Assembly: GCA_951640165.1 (NCBI GenBank)
Contig: OX621242.1
Coordinates: 38,397,501 to 38,461,500 of the forward strand
Source: Pseudoips prasinana
Lineage: Eukaryota > Arthropoda > Insecta > Lepidoptera > Nolidae
Direction of reading: 5' to 3'
DNA: 64,000 nt
Shown here: piece after piece, positions 10,573 through 19,681 of the stretch
Layout: every line of letters begins with the position of its first letter
Numbering within the stretch: position 1 is the first letter of the stretch
Notes under the pieces: generated by a model
The model's database searches: none
What the model saw: only the letters and a program-made list of their open reading frames with translations
Told to the model about the DNA's origin: nothing
Position numbers and translations under genes: made by a program

Positions 10573-11510
10573 GGAGAGGTTTGTCTTAGTCACCGTGGTT
10601 GCCATGTGAGTCTAAAAAGTGGTAGCTGATGCATTTACGAAAACCGGGATTGTATGGGGTACCAAGTTCGTTCTGGACCGGAAATTAAACAGCTAGATGC
10701 TTGGGTTTGGGGACACGATTTTAACAATATACTTATAATAGTATCGTCATCATAAGGATATCACATAAAACATAAAATTATATGTAAGTTAAGCTTTAAT
10801 TTTAACTTTTTTTATATTTTAAGAATTATATAGAAATCAATATTTTTATACCATAAAGTTAAAAGTAAAATAAAACCTTGAACACTTGATTTTACACACG
10901 TTAAGTCATTGGTCGGGCAACTAGTCTTGGTCGTGTACCAATTCATTGCAGTATGAGAATAGAAAGTACATCTGCATTTTAGTGTAATTGTCATGTCAAT
11001 GTTGATATTGATAGCTGTATCCGAAATTTACCCAGAAGAACTTGTGTACTCTGTGACCACCTTAATAGTCCAAAAACTTCAATCTTCATATTTCCATTCA
11101 TTCTTTTGGTCCTAATACAAAAATTATCATACCCAGCATCTATGTGATGTGAAAACCGGAAATTGGGTCAGAGGCGCCCACTTATCCGCCGGAAGTGAAC
11201 GCCTAGGGGCAACGTATTTCCGGCCGTGACGAATACACACATTACACACCTCCCTCAACTGATTACCGTGTTTTGGCGGGTCTGACTGGGTGTTGAGTAG
11301 ACATCATTTTATTAGTCGTTTGATATTATATTTAACTTTTTTGGGCTAGCAAACTATTACATCAGATAGCCAGAAGATTGGCCTTCAGTAACTCAATAAG
11401 TGAGTCCAAAGAACCAAATTATTAGCGTTATTTCGCTCTATGAGACCCTTGACTGGGAATGTACCTTACATTTTGCACTCCTAGTACTATTATCAGGAAT
11501 GTATTCTATA
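10573..11510. other. No recognised feature
   Basis: A GC-richer patch at 11150-11290 has codon-like composition but no family I recognise. The rest is AT-rich. Confidence 0.4.
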
Positions 11511-11840
11511 TTTTTTTATACAAATTAGTTGGTAAACAAGCATACGGCCCACCTGATGGTAAGTGGTCACCGTAGCCTATGAACGCTTGCAATACCAGGG
11601 GCATCATTAGCGCGTTGCCGACCCTTTAGAAACCTTACAACTCCTTTTATGAAGGGCCCCATGCTGTAATCTCTTGGGAAACCGTAACAGGGAGTTTATT
11701 TCACAACCTCAACGTACGTGAAGAAGAGGGAAGTTTCGCTGAAAGCGAACCGTACGTGATAGAAAAGGTTCGAGGATGTGACGATGAACTCCGTGTCTGT
11801 GGCGAGAGGTGCGATGGTAGAAGGTGTCAAATCAAATAAT
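11511..11840 (+). mobile_element. Dispersed repeat J
   Basis: The block CCCACCTGATGGTAAGTGGT, then TGCAATACCAG and GCGTTGCCGACCCTTT, matches a second copy at 52126-52245 in the same order. This is a common lepidopteran dispersed repeat, probably the end of a LINE or SINE. The class could not be decided. Confidence 0.6.
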
Positions 11841-12689
11841 TGGAACACAATAACATTACGAACTTGATAACCCTCAATATCAGCTCAAAATCGTCCAATT
11901 CTGGACACAGGCCTCCTCCGAAGATTTCTGGAAGTGGCGCTGCCGCCTGACTACCTGGTGTATACTTTTGGACACCTTTTACGACACCCAACAAAAATAT
12001 GGAGTGATCCTGTTATTCTGTCCGAACCAGGAACCACACGGCTAGCTATCTGATAAGACTCGCTTCTACAATAAGGTGTACAACTTGGGGGTGCGCTGCC
12101 GAGGTAGACCGTATCTATGGCTAACTCTAACTATGGCTATTGTATCTTGGGAAACATCGACGGCATCTCTGTTCCGGACCATTAAAATCTAAGGGTCCCA
12201 ACATTAGTATATGTAAAAGACCACCAGGATGGGTATTGTACACACGGCAACATATCCAGCTATATTTTTTTCCGCTGTATAGGATTTCCATACAATGAGA
12301 GGTCAGCTTATATTGTAAATGTATAGTTTGATATTTACATGATCGTGTTATATGCGTGAACTGTATTTATCTTCCTTGAGTGTGCTCAACAAAGAGTATT
12401 CTAATATATTCTGTTTCTTGTTTAATGAAGAGCATCCAAGTATACTTTTTACTTAAATATTCAGAGAATTTTCCTATGTCCGCTTCTACTGTAATCGACA
12501 ATGACACGTTTACAATAAAGACGTTACTGCACGCGCGCTGCGTGCTTTGATCTTTTACGTAGTACCATAGAGTAAAGATCAACTGGGTTTTATACCTATA
12601 CACTCTTTCAGTACCGGTACCTGTGCCAGGTGAAGGAAGATAACGATGGGCCGCGGCCGGTCGGCTTGGTCGTGGTTTCAATTCCTTCA
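11841..12689. other. No recognised feature
   Basis: Mixed-composition sequence. The part 11880-12180 may be decayed element sequence, but no frame or repeat match supports a name. Confidence 0.4.
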
Positions 12690-12932
12690 GGGACTCTACC
12701 GGTTACGTCGCCGAACATCGATAACTTAAATGGCGTTCAAATAAATATAGGTTAAAAATGACTTAATCAATAGTTAAATCAGTTTCAACGTTGGCAATCG
12801 ATTCCGGACCATTTATGACGTCAAATTAGCTCATGTAAGCCGATTTAACGATTAATTTAGTCATTTTAGACCTCGATTTATTTGAACGCCATTTAAGAAA
12901 TCGATGTTCAGCGACTTAGCCGGTAGAACCCC
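12690..12932. mobile_element. Foldback MITE with 91-bp arms
   Basis: Arms at 12690-12780 and 12842-12932 are inverted copies with few mismatches (for example TTAAATGGCGTTCAAATAAA in each). They surround a 61-bp centre, so the transcript would fold into one long hairpin. There is no coding sequence. Ends are about GGGACTCTACCGG / GGGGTTCTACCGG. No certain target duplication was found. Confidence 0.85.
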
Positions 12933-12954
12933 AAGACAGATTTTTATATGCATG

Positions 12955-13060
12955 AACTTATCTGTTTGTTCTGAATCTGGGTGTAATTATTTATTTTAAT
13001 TACGTTGCAAGTATGCATTTACAAAAGAAAAATAGTACATATGTAGTATATCAGTAAGTG
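12955..13060 (+). mobile_element. SINE family A, internal fragment
   Basis: Matches the middle of family A (CATGAACTTATCTGTTTGTT through ACAAAAGAAAAATAGTAC). Head and end are missing. Confidence 0.6.
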
Positions 13061-13270
13061 TAGAGAGTTATGTTTCAGATATTACTGTAGGGGCAAGATA
13101 AAGAGGTGCAAGCACACATCTTCTTTCTCTCTTTCGCTCATAGCCAGTTACGTTTAAAATTTTATTTCAGTCATGGTCAAGCACACTCGTGTTTTTTGAT
13201 AGACGTCAGCTTTAATCGAATTTACACCAAACTTTGTCTTATTTATCTGCATACTTCATGTTTGGCCATT
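13061..13270 (+). repeat. Dispersed repeat I
   Basis: Resembles the reverse complement of 32780-33010: an AGAGAGTTA..GTTTC block, then CTTTCTCTCTTTCGCTCATAG and GTTTAAAATTTTATTTCAGTC. The type of element is unknown. Confidence 0.5.
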
Positions 13271-13599
13271 TTCCTTAGTTTCCTTAATAACAATAATAAT
13301 AAACTAATTAAACTTTGCATAAGAGGATGTTAGCTTGGAATAGCGTCGCAACCCGCTTGATACTATCCAAACTAATATTATAAATGCGAAAGTAACTCTG
13401 TCTGTCTGTCTGTCTTTGCTTCACGCCTAAACTACTGAACCGATTTGTGTGAAATTTGGTACAGACATAGTTTGGAACTTGAGAAAGGACATAGGATAGT
13501 TTTTATTACAAAAAATAAAATAAAAAATAAAATTTATTCCGGACATACAGCGCCATCTATTGGTCAAGAGTCGGTATCAATTCAGTACTGAAAATTCAT

Positions 13600-13880
13600 C
13601 GGAATAATGTAAATAAATAGTAAAAAGGTATGAAAATATAATATAATACAACTTTTAGTACAAAGAAAATGCTCTAAGGGAGTATAGATAATTCTATTAG
13701 TACTATATGTTGAGTTGATGATCGCGCAATGGTGTCGATCGTTACACGAGTTCGGTTCATGTTATTGTTTTAATTTATCGGAAAAAAGTAAATAAATAGT
13801 AAAAAGGTATGAAAAAAATAATATCAATATAATAAAACTTTTAGTACAAAGAAAATGCCCGAACGGAGTATAGATAAATA
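13600..13880 (+). repeat. Internal direct duplication in the Helitron
   Basis: AAATAGTAAAAAGGTATGAA and TTAGTACAAAGAAAATGC occur twice, about 180 bp apart. Confidence 0.75.
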
Positions 13881-13906
13881 ATCCGAGTTGTCACTATGCT
13901 CGATAG

Positions 13907-14677
13907 ATGGCGTTAACTCTTCTGAAGATCGGCGAGGATCGTATGCCTACCGACTCCGAGAGTATGATCACGCTGAGCAGCGAATTATGCCAAATTGTGG
14001 ATAGAACATACAATTTAAAAAATAGTGTCTATCCGGATTTACGCGCTAATATCGAAAATCGGGAATGGTTATGCGAAAGGGCGATATTGGCGCCAACAAA
14101 TGAAATATTAGGCCGGATAAATGACCAAATTATGTCTGACGTAGAGGGAGATGTCATCGAGTATCTATCAGTAGATAACGTCGTGGATACCGAGCAAGTG
14201 ACATCTTACCCAACAGAGTTTCTCAACTCCTTAGAGTTATCAGGAGTGCCTTCTCACAAATTGAGGCTGAAAGTTGGAGTTCCTGTGATGCTTATGAGAA
14301 ACCTAGATCCACCAAGGCTATGTAACGGCACACGATTACAAGTAACCTATTTAGGACGGAATGTCATTAAAGCCGTTATTATGACTGGAATGGCAAAAGG
14401 CGAAACTGTAATTATTCCCCGCATTCCCATCATTCCAACTGATTTGCCATTGCAATTCAAAAGAGTTCAGTTTCCGCTGAAAACTGCGTTTGCAATGACC
14501 ATAAATAAAGCCCAAGGGCAAACGCTTAAAGTTGCGGGGGTGCATCTTAAAAAAGACTGTTTCTCCCATGGACAACTCTACGTTGCGTGCTCAAGAGTGT
14601 CAAAACCACAAGACCTATATGTTTTTGCAAAGGATGGCAAAACTAAAAACGTGGTATACAGAAATGTCTTGGTGTGA
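13907..14677 (+). pseudogene. C-terminal fragment of Helitron Pif1-like helicase
   Basis: The full protein of this family (Rep-helicase) unwinds DNA during rolling-circle transposition. Here only about the last 250 residues remain. Recognisable blocks are RAILAPTNEILGRINDQI, GVPVMLMRNLDPPRLCNGTR, FAMTINKAQGQTL and HGQLYVACSRV, in the order typical of Helitron helicases. The first few residues (MALTL) come from the junction, and family similarity starts at LKIGEDRMPTDSES. A TAG lies directly before the ATG. The frame is intact to its stop, but the Walker A and Rep regions are absent, so it cannot be a functional transposase. Confidence 0.88.
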
Positions 14678-15164
14678 GAAACTTTAATAATCTTTAAAGC
14701 CTAAAATAATAGAAAATTTGTCAAGGGAGAAACAGTATTTTTTTCAGAAATGGCAAATCAAAATAATATTTTGAAAATAAGGGAAAAATAAAATTTTCGC
14801 CTTTTTCGATCGGCAATAGCGGCTTTATTGCCCTAAGTGAGTATACATATCTTCAATTCAAACGCAGAGCTCATTATGTTGATTTTTGAAGTGTTCCCTA
14901 GAATATCTTCCACATTGCAATTTTGAAGAGATCCCGCGAGATCGGGATCTATGTGGGTAAAACCAAAAATCTGCCGGAAGTCACTATTCCACGCGAACGA
15001 AGTCGCGGGCAAAAGCTAGTTATTATTATAAAAGGGGCAGTGATAAGTGTCGCTGTACCTAATGATCATCATGTATATCACCTACTAACACCTACTTGCC
15101 AAATGTACTCCTATTTCATTTCATACCAGCTATTGGATACCTGTTTTTCTTTTTACTAGACTTT

Positions 15165-15530
15165 TTTTGGTAGCATTAAAGCGCGACCGTCGTTATTAAC
15201 ACAAGGTCCGTCATAATAACAATACCTTAATATAGACAGAACCATTGTGTGGTTGTACCAACCAACCAACCAATATGAAGTAAAAATATAAGACTTAAAC
15301 TAGATAATTAAACATAATCTCTTGACAATAACTTGATACGAGCTAGCTAAATATCATTGCTATAATAAAATAAATTTTATAAATGTTTTCATACAATCAA
15401 TACAATGTGTACCTAAATATCTATGTTACTAGAAATAATAATGTATACAACTATATTACTACAAACATGTTCTGATTATATACAAGCGCTTTTTTAAAGT
15501 CTACGTGCATAAAAAACTTTTTTATATTTT
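15165..15530 (-). mobile_element. Dispersed repeat D, nearly complete
   Basis: Carries AAAGCGCGACCGTCGTTATT at one end and AAAGCGCTTTTTTAAAGTCT-type sequence at the other, like the copies at 32284, 48208 and 52335. A 28-bp GGTTGTACCAACC-containing insertion interrupts it near 15248-15275. Confidence 0.7.
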
Positions 15531-15539
15531 TTTTTCTCG

Positions 15540-15640
15540 TTCATTACTACATTCATTACGCTGCTATTTTACTCTGTATGCTACTGTTTTATTCTGCACA
15601 TATCACTTTTTAGGTGTACAATAAAAATATATTATTGTTT
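15540..15640 (+). repeat. Short dispersed repeat
   Basis: The segment with TTACTCTGTATGCTACTGTT and CACATATCACTTTTTAGGTG recurs at about 26460-26525. Its identity is unknown. Confidence 0.5.
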
Positions 15641-15875
15641 TGTAATTTAGGGACAAAGAGAGAAGTCTACCATTTGACTGGCATACTCAGTCACTTCTGT
15701 TATTCGCTTAGTCTGTGAGTACCTCACGAGTCGCGACATTAGCTTGCTGTCAACCTTGAAACCGAGTGCCAATTATCTAACGAGTTTATAGTTTTGTTTG
15801 ATATTGTTTAATAACTCGAGCTCTACCTTTTAGTGCTCATCTTCTATAGGGCTGCCAACTGTAAAATTAATCTTA

Positions 15876-16195
15876 TCTATACATACAATAAAATCGTAGG
15901 AAAGTCAAAACTGTACATTGAATATTTTTTAAAGGGATACTTGGGGCGTGATCTACAATAGATATCGAAGCCAAAAATATAGTTTTTAGAACTTTTGTCT
16001 GTGTGTCTGTTTGTCTGTATGTATGTCCGGGCTAAACTCAAAAAGTACTGCATGGATTTACTTCCAATTTTGCAAGGATATTACTAAGAGGACGGGTCAA
16101 CATATAGGCTACATATTATCACGCTATCACCAACGGGGGAGGAGCTGTGATAATTTATAAAATTTAACGCGGTTAAAACCGCGGGGCTCAGCTAG
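15876..16195 (+). mobile_element. Helitron family N1, complete 320-bp copy
   Basis: Starts TCTATACATACAATAAAATC after an A and ends with the GCGG..CCGC hairpin and CTAG before a T. It aligns along its length with 24014-24326 and 60549-60866. Non-coding. Confidence 0.87.
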
Positions 16196-16572
16196 TTGTA
16201 TAATAATATCAAGTAATTGCCAGTATTCATGGTACGATGACCTGGGTCCTGGGTTCAGGGTGCCAGAGTTCGATGGGGAGCAAGGAACGGTAGCAACACC
16301 TGGTGATGCCATGTGTTCCGCAATCGCAATAGGCGACGTTAACCGCTTTCATCGAGTGTAACTCTGTCATAATAGTCTGTCGAATCAATGAAAATATATA
16401 CAAGAAATTTAACGTAAATTGTGTATTGAGAGTCTCGATGGTCAACAATAGAAAGAAAAGAAAGAAAGAAAAACATTGACAAAATAAGAAAAAAACAAAC
16501 ACAATTTTTTAACAATAAAACATAACAACACGGTTTTTACACTCTAAATAAATAAAATAATTAAAAAACTTA
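16196..16572. other. A-rich sequence, nothing recognised
   Basis: Contains a GAAA-rich patch at about 16450-16480. No gene was found. Confidence 0.5.
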
Positions 16573-16826
16573 TGTACAAGCGTTAGAAGTTATACTTCTT
16601 AATATACAACTTGAACATAGTTATCAATTTTCATACCACCTAGAACTAACTTCATGCTGTTATTTTTACGATGCTGCGCGCGCATCGTAAAAATTTACTG
16701 TCATACCACCTAGAACTAACTTCATGCTGTTAAATTTTTTGGTGTCGGTGTGCGCACGCATCGTAAAAATTCACTCTCATCATTTTTCTCCATCGCGCCA
16801 AAAGAAGTATAACTTCAAAAACTGGT
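16573..16826. mobile_element. Dispersed repeat F
   Basis: Nearly the same sequence as 24651-24920. It starts GCGTTAGAAGTTATACTTCT and ends AAAAGAAGTATAACTTC, so the ends are inverted. Inside, the block CATACCACCTAGAACTAACT occurs twice, each followed by a TTTTTACGATG...CATCGTAAAAA or equivalent stem. It is probably a DNA transposon derivative. Confidence 0.7.
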
Positions 16827-17027
16827 GTAATAGTGGCGCATCACTAATATGCGTTCTCTTCGAGCATTATGCGTTCCACAACACGGGCGTAGCGAGTATC
16901 AAACTAAACAATAGCGTGTTTAAAAGCTTTTAACGAGGTTCTGGTGAGGGCCAAAAGAGTAATTAATGGAAATGTTAATGGCAAGAAAAAAATATTCAAG
17001 CAGCAGCCTGAATTCTGAAAGTTGACG

Positions 17028-17150
17028 GTGTTAGGTGCCCGTGCCTCGGAGTGCACGTAAACTTGTCGGTCCTAGGCGTAGGACCGACCAGTTCTGTCCA
17101 ATCTCTCCTCTGGTCGTGTCGCATAGCAATCCCGTCGGATTATCACCGTA
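17028..17150 (+). mobile_element. SINE core fragment (family C)
   Basis: Contains CCGTGCCTCGGAGTGCACGT followed by TGTCGGTCC, the core shared with the SINEs at 34404-34738 and 38456-38713. The head is not recognisable. Confidence 0.55.
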
Positions 17151-17395
17151 GCCTAGTTGGCAGTGCTCCTGCCTACAAAGCTGGTGTTCCTGGGTTCGAA
17201 TCCCGGTAAGTGCAAATATTTGTGTGATGAACACGAATATTTGTTTCTGAGTCATGGATGTTTTCTATGTACTTAAGTAGTATTAATCCATCTATATAAG
17301 TATGTATATTGTCGCCTGGTACACATAGTACAAGCATGCTTAGTTTGGGGCTAGGATGATCTGTGTCACATTGTCCCTAGATATTCCAAATTATT
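17151..17395 (+). mobile_element. tRNA-derived SINE (family A)
   Basis: The head has the A-box-like TAGTTGGCAGTGC and B-box GGTTCGAATCCC. The body has ATTTGTGTGATGAACACG, ATATAAGTATGT, CATAGTACAAGC and GCTTAGTTTGGGG. Confidence 0.75.
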
Positions 17396-17494
17396 TATTT
17401 ATAGTTCTTATTTTTAACATATTTATATCTATAAAATTGAAACAAAAAAGAAAACAATAATATATAAATAAATATGACAAAAATAGAGGTCTTC

Positions 17495-17700
17495 CAGCGG
17501 CGAGATTTGACACCCTAGGCCGCCGGTGGTCAGGGCGACAGAGTAAGGAACCTCCTGACAATGCGTGCCGTTCCCATTATTGCCGCCTTTTGTACCGACC
17601 CTTGACCCAGTGATCTAGCGAAAGCCTCCTAAGATGTTGGTCGAGGCTCTTTGCTATGAGACCGTTTACGGAGACGACTATCGGGACTATATTATTATTA
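17495..17700 (-). pseudogene. Decayed LINE C-terminal fragment
   Basis: On the minus strand, frames spliced by small indels give VPIVVSVNGLIAKSL, QHLRRLSLDHW and a block resembling AIMGTARIVRRFL. This pattern resembles C-termini of some LINE reverse transcriptase proteins. No single open frame covers it. The class is uncertain. Confidence 0.4.
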
Positions 17701-18116
17701 TTATTACGAAGGTAATGGAACATAGACTGCACCTGCGTTTACGCTTACACACATTTGCATTATAATATTATGTACTGCATAGTCTTTGTGATTGGCCACT
17801 TACGCCAAAATTTTGATAGGAATACAATTAAAGAACAACTAGTTTTTAATTAAATAATATCTTGAGACAACTTACATACTCCCATCCGATCCCACACTAA
17901 TGCAGACGAAAAACTGATTAACATACTTATATGACCAACAGACCACTCAAAAGTTTTTACCAAACGCATCATATGTTATATTAATTGTGCTAGAGAGACA
18001 ACCCTAAAATAATGTTTGGATTTAGAAATCAGTTTCCTTATAGTTACAGGAGAGTTTATTGTTCGTTCATTTTAACTTCTTTGAAGTAAAAGAACCACTA
18101 CTTTACCAAGAGGACC
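17701..18116. other. AT-rich sequence with a SINE-A scrap
   Basis: 17875-17945 resembles the end of family A on the minus strand (CCGATCCCACACTAATGC, CTGATTAACATACTT). Nothing else is recognised. Confidence 0.45.
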
Positions 18117-18738
18117 TACTCATAACGACGAAAAATAACTATGTTAAAATAACTATGTTAAAATAACTCTAAAATAAATCCAATAAAATGAAACCGTCAT
18201 TGGTTCTCTCTTTTTATTATAAAATGAGTAACAAATTCATCATACTTGGAATCGGCAGAATACGGATGTGGCAATAATAGTGTACTCATAATGACGAAAA
18301 ATAACTATGTTAAAATAACTCTAAAATAAATCCAATAAAACGAAACCGTCATTGGTTCTCTCCTTTCATTATAAAATGAGTAACAACTTCATCATACTTG
18401 GAATCGGCAGAATACGGATGTGGCAATAATAGTGTACTCATAATGACGAAAAATAACTATGTTAAAATAACTCTAAAATAAATCCAATAAAATGAAACCG
18501 TCATTGGTTCTCTCCTTTCATTATAAAATGAGTAACAACTTCATCATACTTGGAATCGGCAGAATACGGATGTGGCAATAATAGTGTACTCATAATGACG
18601 AAAAATAACTATGTTAAAATAACTCTAAAATAAATCCAATAAAATGAAACCGTCATTGGTTCTCTCCTTTCATTATAAAATGAGTAACAACTTCATCATA
18701 CCTGGAATCAGCAGAATACGGATGTGGCAATAATAGTG
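18117..18738 (+). repeat. Four tandem units of 152 bp
   Basis: Units start with GTACTCATAATGACGAAAAA at 18282, 18434 and 18586. The first unit (from 18117) carries an extra 14-bp duplication of AACTATGTTAAAAT. The units are nearly identical. No open frame runs through them. Confidence 0.9.
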
Positions 18739-18749
18739 TATTAAACTGC

Positions 18750-18860
18750 CGCTTCATAATCTTCATATCAGCCGAAAGACATCCACTGTCCACTGGACAT
18801 TGGCTTGTACTACCTGCATCCAGCGGATTTCCTCACAAGAACATCGGTCCATCTTGTAAT
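18750..18860 (-). mobile_element. RTE LINE 3' end, fragment
   Basis: Contains CATATCAGCCGAAAGACATC, CATCCAGCGG and ACATCGGTCCATCTTGTAAT. This is the reverse complement of the RTE 3' end seen at many sites in the window. Confidence 0.65.
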
Positions 18861-18889
18861 CTGCCTGCTTGCATCTTTAAACTGGCGCT

Positions 18890-19272
18890 TTAACACCACG
18901 GTGGTTAACGTCGTCGTTAATGTCGCCAAATTCAAAAATAAACTTCTCGAACTTTTAATAAGTAAGGCGTACTATTCTCTAAAAGAGTATTTTACCGATA
19001 AGCTAGATATTTAGGCGAATATTTCGTAGGTCCGATTTGTGATACAATTCGTTTTGATTTATTTATGTGTTATTTTTAAGTGTAGTTTTGTATTGACATG
19101 AAATGAAATATATATTATTAATTTTTTAATTTAATATTTGTGAATTTGTTATAAAATATTTTGCATGCCCTATCAGGCAGAACATATTGACCACACCTAA
19201 ATTTACCTGACATCTTGAAATGTACTATATATTGTAATTACTATGTTCAGCAATAAATTATTGATTGATTAA
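18890..19272 (+). mobile_element. 3' fragment of a Jockey/CR1-type LINE
   Basis: An open frame ends with FKNKLLELLISKAYYSLKEY, a signature of LINE ORF2 C-termini of this type, and stops at about 19014. A 3' UTR follows with TGCATGCCCTATCAGGCAGA, ending in AATAAA and an (ATTG)n-like tail. Confidence 0.7.
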
Positions 19273-19501
19273 CGGACATGGGGTCAAAAACCCCGTAGTT
19301 TGTAATACGATACCGTAAACCATTAGCTCTACGAGGTTTCTGGTACTTTTCTTGGCGAAAAAAATTCAATAGGTAACGTCTTTTTACCGGTCGGTTGTAC
19401 GCGCTACCACAAGAAGAGCGAGACAGTAAATATTTATAAGAATATACACTTGAGTGGGGATTTCTAGCGGCGTATAGTTTTTATATAATATGAAATACAT
19501 A
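19273..19501. other. No recognised feature
   Basis: Short unassigned interval between the LINE fragment and the SINE. Confidence 0.4.
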
Positions 19502-19573
19502 AACACGCCTGTTGGTCTAGCGGTTAGTGACCCTGACTGCCTAGCAAGAGGTTGTGGGTTTGCTCCCCACCTT
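19502..19573 (+). mobile_element. SINE family A, left half of an interrupted copy
   Basis: Carries the A-box-like TTGGTCTAGCGGTTAGTGAC and the B-box region GGTTGTGGGTTTGCTCCCC. It stops at the LINE insertion and continues at 23848. Confidence 0.85.
19560..19573 (+). repeat. Target-site duplication, left
   Basis: TTGCTCCCCACCTT, repeated exactly at 23834-23847 on the other side of the LINE. Confidence 0.92.
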
Positions 19574-19681
19574 CTTATTCTTATTCTTCTGGTTGCGGCT
19601 ATTTCCAGTCTCCGGAGGTCCTGGTAACACTGCGTCCAGTGATGAACTATTGTGCTCGCCGCTCCAACTAAACTTCCCTGT

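Larger units (their letters stand above)
13366..15019 (+). mobile_element. Helitron with a residual helicase fragment
   Basis: The element starts TCCAAACTAATATTATAAAT after an A and ends GCGAACGAAGTCGCGGGC...CTAG before a T at 15020. The GCGA/TCGC pair gives the terminal hairpin. At 1.65 kb it is far shorter than autonomous Helitrons and lacks the Rep domain and most of the helicase. The 5' region has an internal direct duplication (13600-13700 and 13780-13880). Confidence 0.88.

Noticed and set aside
18117..18738. CRISPR-like array
   Set aside because: Whole 152-bp units are repeated without unique spacers, in a eukaryotic setting.
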